Below, piece by piece: positions 1-8,421 of a stretch of 9,625 nt of DNA. Origin of the DNA: Candidatus Auribacterota bacterium (GTDB taxonomy: Bacteria > Auribacterota > Tritonobacteria > UBA1439). Both the position numbers and the translations under genes were made by a program. Position 1 is the stretch's first letter. Each line of letters begins with the position of its first letter. Where the stretch lies: NCBI GenBank assembly GCA_026391995.1, contig JAPLCY010000040.1, positions 1-9,625 on the forward strand. The letters are read 5' to 3'. The notes beneath the pieces are model-generated. The model saw nothing but the letters and a program-made list of their open reading frames with translations. It ran no database searches and was not told the origin of the DNA.

Positions 1-31
1 TAGTCCGAGCAGATCGTACGTCGTACATCGC

Positions 32-73
32 ACATCAATGCCGCACGTCAATGCCGCACATCAATGCCGCACA
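32..73. repeat. Three 13-base tandem repeats (right arm of the repeat cluster on the minus strand)
   Basis: The unit TCAATGCCGCAC[AG] occurs at 35-47, 48-60 and 61-73 on the plus strand, preceded by a partial copy (ACA at 32-34, and ATCGCACA at 27-34). The units differ at a single base (G or A at the last position). Non-coding, about 75 bases past the prmC stop. On the minus strand it reads TGTGCGGCATTGA repeated. Confidence 0.9.
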
Positions 74-84
74 CTAAAGTGTGC
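69..84. repeat. Perfect inverted repeat at the centre of the repeat cluster
   Basis: GCACACT-AA-AGTGTGC is a perfect dyad of 7-base arms. As a hairpin it has a 6-base stem and a TAAA (plus) or TTTA (minus) loop. It joins the last 13-base unit on its left to the first GTGCGCTAC unit on its right. No T-run follows on the minus strand, so it is not a classical terminator for prmC, though it could protect the 3' end of the transcript. It resembles REP-type palindromes scattered in intergenic regions. Confidence 0.7.
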
Positions 85-114
85 GCTACAAATGTGCGCT
101 ACAGTGTGCGCTAC
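81..114. repeat. Three copies of GTGCGCTAC with 12-13 base spacing (other arm of the cluster)
   Basis: GTGCGCTAC occurs at 81-89, 94-102 and 106-114 on the plus strand, with unit lengths of 13 and 12 bases. On the minus strand it reads GTAGCGCAC. The CGCAC core is complementary to the GTGCG core of the 13-base units on the other side of the central dyad, so several alternative stems are possible. The cluster ends about 35 bases past the prmC stop. Confidence 0.85.
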
Positions 115-149
115 GACTTCTCTCCGCGGTAAATATCAATATCGTTTAA

Positions 150-1060
150 TCAAATCCGTTCGGCCAATACCGCGCGCTCGATCCCCGCGAAATCCCTGTG
201 TGTCTCGACCCGGCCATAATCTCCCGATGCGTGCACCAACTCATTCACCGCCACGGCCTGACCCCGCCCGATTTCAAGGAGCAAAACGCCCCCCGCCTTC
301 AGGTAACGCGGCGCGTCCTCAATGATGCGCCTTATGCAGTCAAGGCCGTCTTCACCGCCGCGGAGGGCAAGCGACGGCTCGCGCTCGCACACCTCGGGCG
401 GCAGATCCGCCCAGTCGCTGCTCGAAACATAGGGGGGATTCGACACGATGCACTCCAGGCCCGCCTCCCCGCGCGCGGCAAAAGGCTCGAAGAGATCGCC
501 CCGCATGAACGAGATACTCCCCTCGACCCCATGGGCGCGCGCATTCTCTTCCGCCACCACCAGGACGTCGGGGGAAAGGTCGATCGCGTATATAAAAAGA
601 TCGCCGCGCTGCCGGGCAAGCGTGACCGCGATATTCCCGCTCCCCGTGCCGATGTCGGCGGCGTAGGTAATGCCTGGATGGCTCAGGCGGGCCAGCTCCT
701 TCAACGCAAGCTCCACCAGGAGCTCGGTCTCCGGCCGGGGGATCAATACCCTGTCGTTCACACGGAAAGAGAGGCCGTAGAACTCCACGGTGCCTATAAG
801 CTGCCAGAGGGGCCAGTGGGCAAGGCGCTTTTCGATGTAGCGCATGAGCTCGCGCATCCGGCCATCGGGGATCAGATGATCGTAGTCGAGGTAAAGCTCC
901 GCCCGTTTCTTACCGAGGATGTGCTCCAGGAGGATTTCGACGGTGTAGCGGGCATGGGGGATCTCGGCGTCGATGAAGACGCCGCGCCCCCAGTTGATGA
1001 CGTCGATGATCCTGTTCGTCTTCGGCCCAGCTTGCCTTTCCACGCGGCCCCCCCGGACGC

Positions 1061-1064
<4 letters not shown>
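150..1064 (-). CDS. prmC: PrmC (HemK), release factor glutamine methyltransferase
   Basis: PrmC uses S-adenosylmethionine to methylate the Gln of the GGQ motif in RF1 and RF2, raising release activity; here it sits immediately after the RF1 gene. Length 304 residues. A helical N-terminal substrate-binding domain (about 18-95, VINWGRGVF onward) precedes the Rossmann-fold domain: [12 protein letters not shown] (108-119), SAM-binding loop [15 protein letters not shown] (136-150), [15 protein letters not shown] (161-175), the signature NPPY (209-212) that holds the substrate Gln, and the ending [12 protein letters not shown] (289-300). I use the GTG at 1064, which overlaps the prfA stop as GTGA; a GTG at codon 8 (1043) behind a G-rich stretch is an alternative, since residues 1-17 lack family similarity. 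The ribosome binding site is poor, so translation is probably coupled to prfA. It ends in TGA and is the last gene of the visible operon; no intrinsic terminator follows. Confidence 0.96.
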
Positions 1065-2074
<1,010 letters not shown>

Positions 2075-2128
2075 ACCGTCACCTGTTTCATGTAATGCCC
2101 CAGTCTCGTGGAGTTAGCACACCCCCCA

Positions 2129-2206
2129 CTAATCCTCCCCCTCACGCTTGCTCTCGACCGGTTTCGTGCGCACCTTTTTCTTCTTCGGCTTTGCCGCGGC
2201 GTATTT
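2129..2206 (-). other. In-frame Lys-rich tail of bL31 beyond the amber codon
   Basis: Directly after the rpmE TAG, the same frame reads 25 more codons before a second TAG (2131-2129). The translation begins KYAAAKPKKKKVRTKP and has 8 Lys and 2 Arg in 25 residues. Joined across the amber codon it gives VEKFI-X-KYAAAKPKKKK, matching the pattern F-x-[KR]-[KR]-[FY] of bL31 C-termini, where X is usually basic; a Lys codon AAG differs from TAG by one base. Most third codon positions (19 of 25) are G or C, as in the neighbouring genes. With the tail, the gap to prfA is 54 bases. Possibilities are a recent nonsense mutation leaving a relic, readthrough giving a minor 86-residue form, or a sequence error. 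I cannot tell these apart. Confidence 0.7.
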
Positions 2207-2389
2207 CTAGATGAACTTTTCCACGCGCCCTGCGGTGTCGAGGAACTTCTGCTGGCCGGTGAAAAACGGGTGGCATTTCGAGCAGACCCCTATCTTGATC
2301 TCTTTCTTCGTGGAACGCGTCTGAATCACCTCGCCGCAGGCGCAGCTGACCGTAGACTCCACGTACTCCGGATGAATATCCTTTTTCAT
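2207..2389 (-). CDS. rpmE: 50S ribosomal protein bL31, ended early by an amber codon
   Basis: bL31 sits on the central protuberance of the large subunit and bridges to the head of the small subunit. The predicted product has 60 residues; E. coli bL31 has 70. It is the zinc-binding (C+) type, with C16-x-C18 and C36-xx-C39, the start MKKDIHPEY and the hallmark [10 protein letters not shown] (36-45). The frame stops at TAG (2209-2207) right after GRVEKFI (54-60), just where E. coli continues with a basic stretch (VDRFNKRF). The same frame then stays open for 25 codons that look like the missing tail (separate entry). As I recall, E. coli bL31 is found trimmed to about 62 residues by the OmpT protease, so a short form can be ribosome-associated. 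The start is ATG with AAGGAG (2402-2397) seven bases upstream. It is placed between rho and prfA; the 132 bases from this stop to prfA are unusually long for this operon. Confidence 0.93.
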   Translation of the reverse strand: MKKDIHPEYVESTVSCACGEVIQTRSTKKEIKIGVCSKCHPFFTGQQKFLDTAGRVEKFI

Positions 2390-2420
2390 CCCTCTTCTCC
2401 TTTTGTAGATGCGCAGCCGA

Positions 2421-3803
2421 TTACTGGTTTAGCGATATAAGAAACTCGGCGTTGCTCTTGGTCTTTTTGAGTTTTTCGATGATCAGCTCCATGGACTCAA
2501 CGGGGTTCAGCCCGCTCAGCACCTTGCGGAGCATCCAGATCTTCGCCAGCTCGTCCGGGTGGAGCAGCAGCTCCTCCTTGCGCGTGCCCGATTTCTCGAT
2601 GTCGATCGCGGGGAAGACGCGCTTGTCCACCAGGCGCCGGTCGAGGTGGAGCTCCATGTTGCCCGTCCCCTTGAACTCCTCGAAGATCACGTCGTCCATA
2701 CGGCTCCCCGTGTCGATGATGGCGGTGGCGATGATCGTGAGGCTGCCGCCCTCCTCTATGTTGCGCGCCGCGCCGAAAAAGCGCTTCGGCTTCTGCAGGG
2801 CGTTTGAGTCCACGCCACCCGAGAGGATCTTGCCGCTGTGGGGCTGGATGACGTTATACGCCCGCGCGAGCCGCGTGATGCTGTCGAGCAGTATCACCAC
2901 GTCCCGCCGGTGCTCGACCAGGCGCTTCGCCTTGTTGATCACCATCTCGGCCACCTGCACGTGCCGGTCGGCGGGCTCGTCGAAGGTGGAGCTGACCACC
3001 TCCCCCTTGACGGTGCGCTCCATGTCGGTGACCTCCTCGGGGCGCTCGTCGATGAGCAGCACAATGAGGTAGCATTCGGGATTGTTCTTCACGATGCTGT
3101 TGGCGACCGCCTGCAGCAGCATCGTCTTGCCCGCCCGCGGCGGAGAGACGATGAGGCCGCGCTGCCCCTTCCCGAGCGGGGTGAGCAGGTCGAAGACCCG
3201 CATGCTGATGTTCTTCGGCTCTGTCTCCATGATGAAGCGCTCCCGCGGGTAGAGCGGGGTGAGGTTGTCGAAGAGGATCTTGTCCTTGGTCTTCTCCGGG
3301 TCCTCGTAGTTGATCGCCGCGACGCGGATGAGGGCGAAGTAACGCTCCTTGTCCTTCGGCGGCCGGATGTGGCCGGATACGGTATCCCCCTTTTTTAGAT
3401 CAAACTTCCTGATCTGGGAGGGAGAAACGTAGATATCCTCGGGACACGGCAGGTAATTGTAGCTCGGCGAACGAAGGAATCCGAATCCGTCCGGTAATAT
3501 CTCCAGACATCCCTCGCCGAACATGAGGCCGTCCTCCTGGGCGCGCGCCTTGAGAATCTCCCGGATGAGCTGGTGCTTCTTCAGCGTCGCGATCCCTTCG
3601 ATCTTGAGTTCCTTTCCCATCTTGTTGAGCTGCGCCATGGTCATCTGCTGGAGCTTGCTGATATCGATCTGCTCCCCCGTACCCGCGGGGCGCACGGCGG
3701 CAGGCTGTTCGACCACGCTGTTCTGAGGCGCCGTTTCAACCGCCTCCGGCCTGGTCTCACTGACGTCGTTCTTGACGCCGTTGTCGCTGATTTTTCTTCT
3801 CAC
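2421..3803 (-). CDS. rho: Transcription termination factor Rho
   Basis: Rho is a homohexameric RNA-dependent ATPase/helicase that releases transcripts from RNA polymerase. With the GTG start it has 460 residues. Order of parts: an N-terminal extension of about 45 residues rich in Glu, Pro, Ala and Val (1-47); a Rho_N helical domain (about 48-91); a cold-shock-like primary RNA-binding domain (about 94-166) with GFGFLR (106-111) and [19 protein letters not shown] (122-140); then the RecA-like motor. The motor has Walker A PPRAGKT (221-227, as in E. coli PPKAGKT), [10 protein letters not shown] (252-261), Walker [11 protein letters not shown] (302-311), the Q-loop [21 protein letters not shown] region from 328, the R-loop KGTGNME (378-384) and SGTRKEELL (405-413) with the probable arginine finger. 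The extension is short, with none of the long Arg/Asp-rich insertions seen in some phyla. It ends in TAA, 31 bases before rpmE. The longer ATG start at 3830 would add nine residues and is disfavoured. Confidence 0.96.
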   Translation of the reverse strand: MRRKISDNGVKNDVSETRPEAVETAPQNSVVEQPAAVRPAGTGEQIDISKLQQMTMAQLNKMGKELKIEGIATLKKHQLIREILKARAQEDGLMFGEGCLEILPDGFGFLRSPSYNYLPCPEDIYVSPSQIRKFDLKKGDTVSGHIRPPKDKERYFALIRVAAINYEDPEKTKDKILFDNLTPLYPRERFIMETEPKNISMRVFDLLTPLGKGQRGLIVSPPRAGKTMLLQAVANSIVKNNPECYLIVLLIDERPEEVTDMERTVKGEVVSSTFDEPADRHVQVAEMVINKAKRLVEHRRDVVILLDSITRLARAYNVIQPHSGKILSGGVDSNALQKPKRFFGAARNIEEGGSLTIIATAIIDTGSRMDDVIFEEFKGTGNMELHLDRRLVDKRVFPAIDIEKSGTRKEELLLHPDELAKIWMLRKVLSGLNPVESMELIIEKLKKTKSNAEFLISLNQ

Positions 3804-3815
3804 CTGGAACCTCCT
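3800..3815 (-). promoter_or_regulatory. Ribosome binding site and GTGA overlap that set the rho start
   Basis: On the minus strand a full AGGAGG (3815-3810) lies six bases before GTG (3803-3801), whose last two bases are the first two of the coaE stop TGA (3802-3800). The upstream in-frame ATG at 3830 has only a GAGGGG at 2-3 bases distance, which is too close. The ribosome binding site lies inside coaE, so rho translation is probably coupled to coaE translation. Confidence 0.8.
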
Positions 3816-4405
3816 GTTAGTGTCTTCCATAGCCCCTCCACCTGTGTCTCTGTCTCTTCACGAGTCCCTCCATTGTCGATCACATAATCCGCACGCCGCT
3901 CCTTTTCATCGAGGGGCATCTGCGCCCCTATCCTGGCCTCCACCTCTTCGACAGAAAGCCCGTCCCGCGCCGCACATCGCCGGACCTGCTCCTCCCGGGG
4001 GCAGGTCACCACCACCACCGCATCGAACATCTCCGCCATGCCGGCCTCGAAGAGGAGCGGCACATTCACCACCGCAGCCGGATGCTTTCCCTCGGCCTCG
4101 GCAAAACTCAACCGCCGGGTGATCCCGGCAATCACCGGCGGGTGAACGATCATATTCAATTGCTCGCGCTTCCCTGTGTCGGCAAACACAAGCCTCGCCA
4201 GGGCGCGCCTGTCAATGGCCCCCTCCGGCGTCAGGATGCCCCTGCCAAACGCATCAACCGCCTTGCGCCATGCCTCGCCGCCGGGGGCAAGGGCCTCGTG
4301 CGCAAGATCATCGGCGTCGATCACCAGCGCCCCAAGCCGCGCGCAACAGTCGGCCACCGCCGCCTTGCCGGTCGCTATGCCGCCCGTTAGTCCAATCTTC
4401 AGCAC
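3800..4405 (-). CDS. coaE: Dephospho-CoA kinase with an altered P-loop
   Basis: CoaE catalyses the last step of coenzyme A synthesis, ATP-dependent phosphorylation of the 3'-hydroxyl of dephospho-CoA, in the cytosol. Length 201 residues, normal for the family. Landmarks: P-loop region [13 protein letters not shown] (5-17), [12 protein letters not shown] (28-39, with the usual substrate-binding Asp), [10 protein letters not shown] (114-123), the lid region [15 protein letters not shown] (135-149) and DYVIDNGG (173-180). The oddity is the Walker A: where the family has GK-[S/T]-[S/T/A], this protein has G13-K14-A15-A16 (codons AAG GCG GCG), so the Mg2+-coordinating hydroxyl is missing. I chose the GTG at 4405: the conserved sequence begins right there, and GGCGAAAGGGCGA lies just upstream. 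The open frame continues to a TTG at 4459 overlapping the polA stop, but that adds 18 residues without family similarity. The stop overlaps the rho start (GTGA). Confidence 0.92.
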   Translation of the reverse strand: MLKIGLTGGIATGKAAVADCCARLGALVIDADDLAHEALAPGGEAWRKAVDAFGRGILTPEGAIDRRALARLVFADTGKREQLNMIVHPPVIAGITRRLSFAEAEGKHPAAVVNVPLLFEAGMAEMFDAVVVVTCPREEQVRRCAARDGLSVEEVEARIGAQMPLDEKERRADYVIDNGGTREETETQVEGLWKTLTGGSR

Positions 4406-4459
4406 ACTCGCCCTTTCGCCTGCCCGACAGAGCCTTGGCGCAGTCGGGGCCACACGCAA

Positions 4460-7108
4460 TTAGAGCTGTCCCCAATTCTCCCCGGTCTTCACATTCACCT
4501 TGAGGGGGACGGTGAACCGCCATGCGTTTTCCATAACACCCCGCACCACGACGCCGAACTCATCGGCTTTCTCGCGCGCGACCTCGAAGAGGAGCTCGTC
4601 ATGTATCTGGAGCAGCATCATGGCCGGCCAGCCGGCGCGGCCGATCTCTGTGGCAATCTCGCGCATGGCGATCGTGATCAGGTCGGCGGCGGAGCCCTGG
4701 ATCGGCGTGTTGATCGCGATCCTTCCGCCCAGCTCACGCGTCGTCTGGCTGCGGTGTTTCAATTCGGGGACGTAGCGGCGCCGGTTGAGTATCGTGGTCA
4801 CATACCCACGCTCCGTCGCCTCTGCCAGGCTCCGCTCGATCCATGCGCGCACCCCCGCATAGTGGGCGAAGTAGAGGTCGATGAACTTCTGCGCGGCCCC
4901 CGGCTCGATTTCGAGCTCTCTGGAGAGCCCATAGGCGCTCATGCCGTAGATGATGCCAAAGTTGATGGTCTTTGCCTGGCGCCGCATCTCCGGCGTCACC
5001 CCCGGGGACCCGACGCCAAAAATCGCCATGGCAGTCGCCGTGTGGATGTCCTCATCGCGGGCGAACGCATCCCCCAACGCGGGGTCCTGCGACAGGTGCG
5101 CCATAATCCTGAGATCGATCTGCGAGTAGTCTGCCGCGAGGAAGAGGTGCCGCTCATCGCGCGGGACAAACGCCTCACGGATGCGCCTGCCCAGGTCGGT
5201 TCGGATCGGTATATTCTGCAGGTTGGGATCGCTCGAGGAAAGCCTCCCCGTCGCGGTCCCTGTCTGATTGAACGAGGTATGCACCCGTCCGGTGCGCGGA
5301 TTCACCATCCGCGGCAGGGCGTCCACGTACGTCGACTTGAGCTTCCCGAGCTGCCGGTATTTGAGAATCTCGGCGGGAAGTGCGTGCGCGCGGGAGAGCC
5401 TGGTCAGGGCGTCGTAGTCGGTGGAATAACCGGTCTTGATCTTCCGGGAGAGGGGCAGCTTCAACTTTTCAAAGAGCACCTTGCCAAGCTGCGAGGGCGA
5501 ATTGATATTGAACCGTTCCCCCGCCAGGTCGTAGATCTCCCTCTCCAGCCGCTCGAGCCCCGCCCCGAGCTCCCGTGAAAGAATTTCGAGCGGTCCGGTA
5601 TCAATCCGCACCCCCGCCATTTCCATACCGGCGAGCACCTGCACGAACGGTATCTCGAGATCCCTGAAGATCCGGCCCATCCCCTCCGCCTCTATACGGG
5701 GCTCCAGGAGGGTTCTCAGCCTCATGGTCACATCCGCGTCGGCACAGGCGTAGTCGGCAACCGCGGGAATCGCCACCTCCCTCATGCTCACCGCCTTTGC
5801 CCCGGAACCGATGAGTTCGCTGATCGGGGTCATCCGCTCATTCAAATATTCGAGCGCCAGGTCATCCAGGCCGTAGCTGTTCCTTGAAGGGTTCAGCAGG
5901 TGCGCGGCGACCATGGTATCGAATGCCACTCCACGGAGCTCGACACCGTGGTTTTTCAGCACGATCATGTCGTATTTTATGTTCTGCCCGGTCTTCTGGA
6001 TCGCCGCATCCTGGAGCACCGGCGCAAGACGGGCGAGCGTCCCGGCCGGGTCGAGCCCGCCGTTGAACGGAACGTACCAGGCCTCGTGAGGCCGCCAGGA
6101 GCAGGAAAAGCCGACGATTTCGGCGCGCATCGGATCCCTGTCCGTGGTCTCGAGGTCGACCGCAATTGACCGCTGCCCCCCGAGCCCGGCGAGGAACTCC
6201 TCGAACGCCGCGGGGTCGTTCACGCAACGGTACTCCCTCCGGGACGCCGCCTCGCCCTGCACCGCCTCGGCGTGAAGCTTCTTGAACTCGAGGCGCTTGA
6301 AGATGCCGGCGACCCTCCCGGCGTCCGGAGATTGCACACGGCACCCGTCGGGGCCGATATCAAGAGGGGCGTCGGCTTTGAGCGTCACCAGCTCGCGGGA
6401 GAGCCTCGCCTGATCCGCGTACTGCGTGAGCAGCTGTCGCCGGCGCTCCCCCTTGACCGCGTCGATCTTTCCGAGCAGGCTCTCGAGGTCGCCGAATGTC
6501 CGTATGAGCTCCACGGCCGTCTTTTCTCCGATGCCGGGGACTCCCGGCACATTGTCGCTCGCATCCCCGGCCAGCGCCAGCATATCCACGACCTGTCCGG
6601 GTTGAAGGCCGTAGCGGCGTTTCACCGCCGCGGGGCCGCACCGCTCCCCGCCGTCCGGCTTCATCACGGCGATTTGGTCGTCGACGATCTGGAGCATGTC
6701 CTTGTCGCTCGTCACCATGACAACGTCGTACCCGGAACGGGCGGCGCGCACCGCGAGGCTGGCCATGAGATCATCCGCCTCGAGCCCGTCCCTCTGGAGG
6801 ATGGCGATCCTGTACGCCTCCACCACCTCCCGTATTACCGGGAGCTGTGCCACAAGATCCTCAGGCATCGGCTTCCGGTGGGCCTTGTAGCCGGCGAACC
6901 GCTCATGCCGGAAGGTCGGCGCCGGGCTGTCGAACACGACTGCGATGGCGTCGGGCGACTGCTCGCGCATGATTTTCAGGAGCATCGTGGTGAATCCATA
7001 GACCGCGTTCGTCGGCTCACCCGAGGAGGCGCGCAGGTCGCGGATCGCGTAGAATGCCCGGTAGGCGCAGGACATGCCGTCGATGAGGAATAGTGTGGGC
7101 CGTCGCAC
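4460..7108 (-). CDS. polA: DNA polymerase I with all three enzymatic domains
   Basis: DNA polymerase I, 882 residues, for Okazaki-fragment processing and repair synthesis. The N-terminal 5' nuclease (about 1-290) keeps its metal-binding acidic residues: D10, D60, E110-x-D112-D113, D135/D137 and D182/D185, with the helix-hairpin-helix VPGVPGIGEKTA (187-198). The 3'-5' proofreading domain (about 310-480) looks intact: D318-x-E320 (Exo I), N376-xxx-D380 (Exo II) and Y453-xxx-D457 (Exo III). Many Pol I proteins have lost these residues, so active proofreading is a notable inference. The polymerase domain has motif A AADYSQIDLR (D660), motif B R709-xxx-K713 with F717 and Y721, and motif C QIHDELLFEV (H836-D837-E838). 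F717 corresponds to E. coli F762. The start is GTG, preceded by AAGGTG five bases upstream. It ends in TAA, 54 bases before my coaE start, and heads the likely operon. Confidence 0.97.
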   Translation of the reverse strand: MRRPTLFLIDGMSCAYRAFYAIRDLRASSGEPTNAVYGFTTMLLKIMREQSPDAIAVVFDSPAPTFRHERFAGYKAHRKPMPEDLVAQLPVIREVVEAYRIAILQRDGLEADDLMASLAVRAARSGYDVVMVTSDKDMLQIVDDQIAVMKPDGGERCGPAAVKRRYGLQPGQVVDMLALAGDASDNVPGVPGIGEKTAVELIRTFGDLESLLGKIDAVKGERRRQLLTQYADQARLSRELVTLKADAPLDIGPDGCRVQSPDAGRVAGIFKRLEFKKLHAEAVQGEAASRREYRCVNDPAAFEEFLAGLGGQRSIAVDLETTDRDPMRAEIVGFSCSWRPHEAWYVPFNGGLDPAGTLARLAPVLQDAAIQKTGQNIKYDMIVLKNHGVELRGVAFDTMVAAHLLNPSRNSYGLDDLALEYLNERMTPISELIGSGAKAVSMREVAIPAVADYACADADVTMRLRTLLEPRIEAEGMGRIFRDLEIPFVQVLAGMEMAGVRIDTGPLEILSRELGAGLERLEREIYDLAGERFNINSPSQLGKVLFEKLKLPLSRKIKTGYSTDYDALTRLSRAHALPAEILKYRQLGKLKSTYVDALPRMVNPRTGRVHTSFNQTGTATGRLSSSDPNLQNIPIRTDLGRRIREAFVPRDERHLFLAADYSQIDLRIMAHLSQDPALGDAFARDEDIHTATAMAIFGVGSPGVTPEMRRQAKTINFGIIYGMSAYGLSRELEIEPGAAQKFIDLYFAHYAGVRAWIERSLAEATERGYVTTILNRRRYVPELKHRSQTTRELGGRIAINTPIQGSAADLITIAMREIATEIGRAGWPAMMLLQIHDELLFEVAREKADEFGVVVRGVMENAWRFTVPLKVNVKTGENWGQL

Positions 7109-7162
7109 CTGGCACCTTACGGTTCAAATAGGGACATTGTATGGAATAGTCCGGGGTGTTGG

Positions 7163-7176
7163 GGGGCCTGAGCCCC
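7163..7176. repeat. Short GC-rich hairpin in the polA leader
   Basis: GGGGC-CTGA-GCCCC forms a perfect 5-base-pair stem with a 4-base loop. No T-run follows on either strand, so it does not look like an intrinsic terminator. If the polA transcript starts upstream, this hairpin would lie in the 5' leader about 55 bases before the polA start. No function can be assigned. Confidence 0.4.
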
Positions 7177-7304
7177 TGTGCACAATCGCAACGCTATATT
7201 AACCCATGAAGCCCGCACCGAGCGGCTGCAGACGGATTGCGCTCACAGGATTTGAATTGGGAGGGTTACGCGGCCCCTGAAATACGTCATTGATTCTATG
7301 CGCC

Positions 7305-7333
7305 ACTTTACCACACGCCCCCTTGTGCGTCAA
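7305..7333 (-). promoter_or_regulatory. Candidate sigma70-type promoter for the polA operon
   Basis: Reading the minus strand, TTGACG (7333-7328) is followed by exactly 17 bases and then TAAAGT (7310-7305). This matches the -35 consensus at 5 of 6 positions and the -10 consensus at 4 of 6, with ideal spacing. It sits only a few bases past the pilT stop and would start a transcript near position 7298, giving polA a leader of about 190 nucleotides. It is a motif match by eye only; in this composition chance matches are less common than in AT-rich DNA, but the -10 is imperfect. Confidence 0.35.
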
Positions 7334-7341
7334 TCACAATT

Positions 7342-8403
7342 TTACTTCTTGCCAATCTGTATGAGTATCTGTTCCGGGTCCTGGGCCGCGGCCATCATCG
7401 AATCGTAGCTGATCGCCCCCTTGCGGTACAGCTCCATCAGGGCCATGTCGAGCGTTTTCATTCCGAAGCGGGAGCCGGTCTGGATATCCGAGTTGATCCG
7501 GAACGTCTTGTTCTCGCGGATCAGGTTCTGGATCGAGGGGGTCGCTACCATGATCTCAAAAACCGCCACGCGACCCTTCCCGCCCGCCCGGACCAGCAGC
7601 AGCTGGGAGATCACCGCCACGATGCTCTGGGAGAGCTGCGAACGGACCTGCGCCTGCTGGCCGACCGGGAAGGCGTCGATGATCCGGTCCACCGTCCGTC
7701 CGGCGCCCGTGGTGTGGAGGGTCGAGAAGACGAGGTGGCCGGTCTCGGCCGCCCTGATCGCCGCCTCCATGGTGGCCAGATCGCGCATCTCGCCCACCAG
7801 GAACACGTCCGGGTCCTGGCGCAGGCCGTGCACGATCGCGTCGCTGAAATCGGCCACGTCCACACCGATCTCGCGCTGGGTGACCACCGACTTCGCGTGG
7901 TCGTGGTAATACTCGATCGGGTCCTCGATGGTGCAGATGTGACACTCCCGCTCGTGGTTAATCACGTTCAGCATGGAAGCGAGCGTCGTGGTCTTGCCCG
8001 AACCGGTCGGCCCGGTGATGAGGATGAGCCCGCGCGGCCTGTCGAGGAGCTGCCTCACCATCGCCGGCAACCCGATCTCATCGAGCGACATCATGCGGCT
8101 GGGGATGAGCCGGAGGGCCATGGCAAACGAGCCCTTCTGCTTGTAGATGCTCACCCTGAAGCGCGCCTTGTCGCCAAAGCTGAAACCGAAATCCACGCCG
8201 CCCCTCGCCCGCACCCGTTCCTGGTTCTGCTCGGAGGCGACGCTCTTGATGAGGCGTTCGGTGTCGGCGGGGACAAGCGGTGGGGCGTCGAGGGGGATCA
8301 GGCGCCCGTCGAGGCGCACCGTCGGGGGACAGCCGACGCAGATATGGAGGTCCGACGCCCCCTCCTGCACCACCGATTCAAGCAATACCTTCATGTCGAG
8401 CAT
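7342..8403 (-). CDS. pilT: PilT, type IV pilus retraction ATPase
   Basis: Cytoplasmic hexameric motor ATPase of the GspE/PilT secretion superfamily that depolymerises type IV pili, driving twitching motility, adhesion or DNA uptake. Length 353 residues, normal for PilT. An N-terminal PAS-like domain (about 1-100, with [14 protein letters not shown] at 17-30) precedes the RecA-like domain: Walker A GPTGSGKT (131-138), Asp box TIEDPIEY (158-165), Walker [13 protein letters not shown] (197-208, with the usual Glu at 205) and His box [12 protein letters not shown] (220-231). The PilT-type C-terminal AIRNLIRE motif appears as SIQNLIRE (290-297), which favours PilT over PilB; a PilU-type paralogue is less likely but possible. 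The start is ATG with a strong AAGGAGG (8411-8417) seven bases upstream. It ends in TAA. No other pilus genes are in the window, so the pilus itself must be encoded elsewhere. It lies just downstream of larC. Confidence 0.95.
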   Translation of the reverse strand: MLDMKVLLESVVQEGASDLHICVGCPPTVRLDGRLIPLDAPPLVPADTERLIKSVASEQNQERVRARGGVDFGFSFGDKARFRVSIYKQKGSFAMALRLIPSRMMSLDEIGLPAMVRQLLDRPRGLILITGPTGSGKTTTLASMLNVINHERECHICTIEDPIEYYHDHAKSVVTQREIGVDVADFSDAIVHGLRQDPDVFLVGEMRDLATMEAAIRAAETGHLVFSTLHTTGAGRTVDRIIDAFPVGQQAQVRSQLSQSIVAVISQLLLVRAGGKGRVAVFEIMVATPSIQNLIRENKTFRINSDIQTGSRFGMKTLDMALMELYRKGAISYDSMMAAAQDPEQILIQIGKK

Positions 8404-8421
8404 GGGAATGCCTCCTTGTGC

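Larger units (their letters stand above)
7109..7341. other. Intergenic region between pilT and polA
   Basis: This 233-base gap is the longest non-coding stretch in the window. It holds a candidate promoter near the pilT end and a short GC hairpin near the polA end, both listed separately. I found no tRNA, no T-tract terminator and no convincing small ORF. A 24-codon frame at 7206-7280 on the plus strand has no ribosome binding site. The polA start is preceded by AAGGTG at a workable distance. The gap most likely separates a larC-pilT unit from the polA-prmC unit, although readthrough from pilT cannot be excluded. Confidence 0.6.

Noticed and set aside
69..84. Intrinsic terminator for the operon at the central palindrome
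   Set aside because: The stem is only 6-7 pairs and no T-run follows on the minus strand.
35..114. CRISPR array
   Set aside because: Units are 12-13 bases long with no unique spacers, and no cas genes are present.
2114..2209. Genome-wide reassignment of UAG to an amino acid
   Set aside because: A full RF1 gene with the UAG/UAA-reading PAT motif lies next door. If UAG were sense, the bL31 frame would also pass the second TAG and end four codons later at TAA (2116-2114), giving a poor C-terminus. A local event is more likely.
4406..4459. Longer coaE with a TTG start overlapping the polA stop
   Set aside because: It adds 18 residues with no CoaE similarity. The family sequence begins exactly at the GTG at 4405, which has a purine-rich upstream stretch.
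7206..7280. A 24-codon ORF starting ATGAAGCCC in the pilT-polA gap, plus strand
   Set aside because: No ribosome binding site, no coding-like features, and it is on the strand opposite to all genes here.
7230..7320. tRNA-like fragments (a TTCAAATCC T-loop-like string and GGTAAAGTGGCGCA) on the minus strand of the gap
   Set aside because: The acceptor ends do not pair, there is no coherent anticodon arm, and the T-arm stem is broken. A tRNA scan would settle it, but I do not see a cloverleaf.
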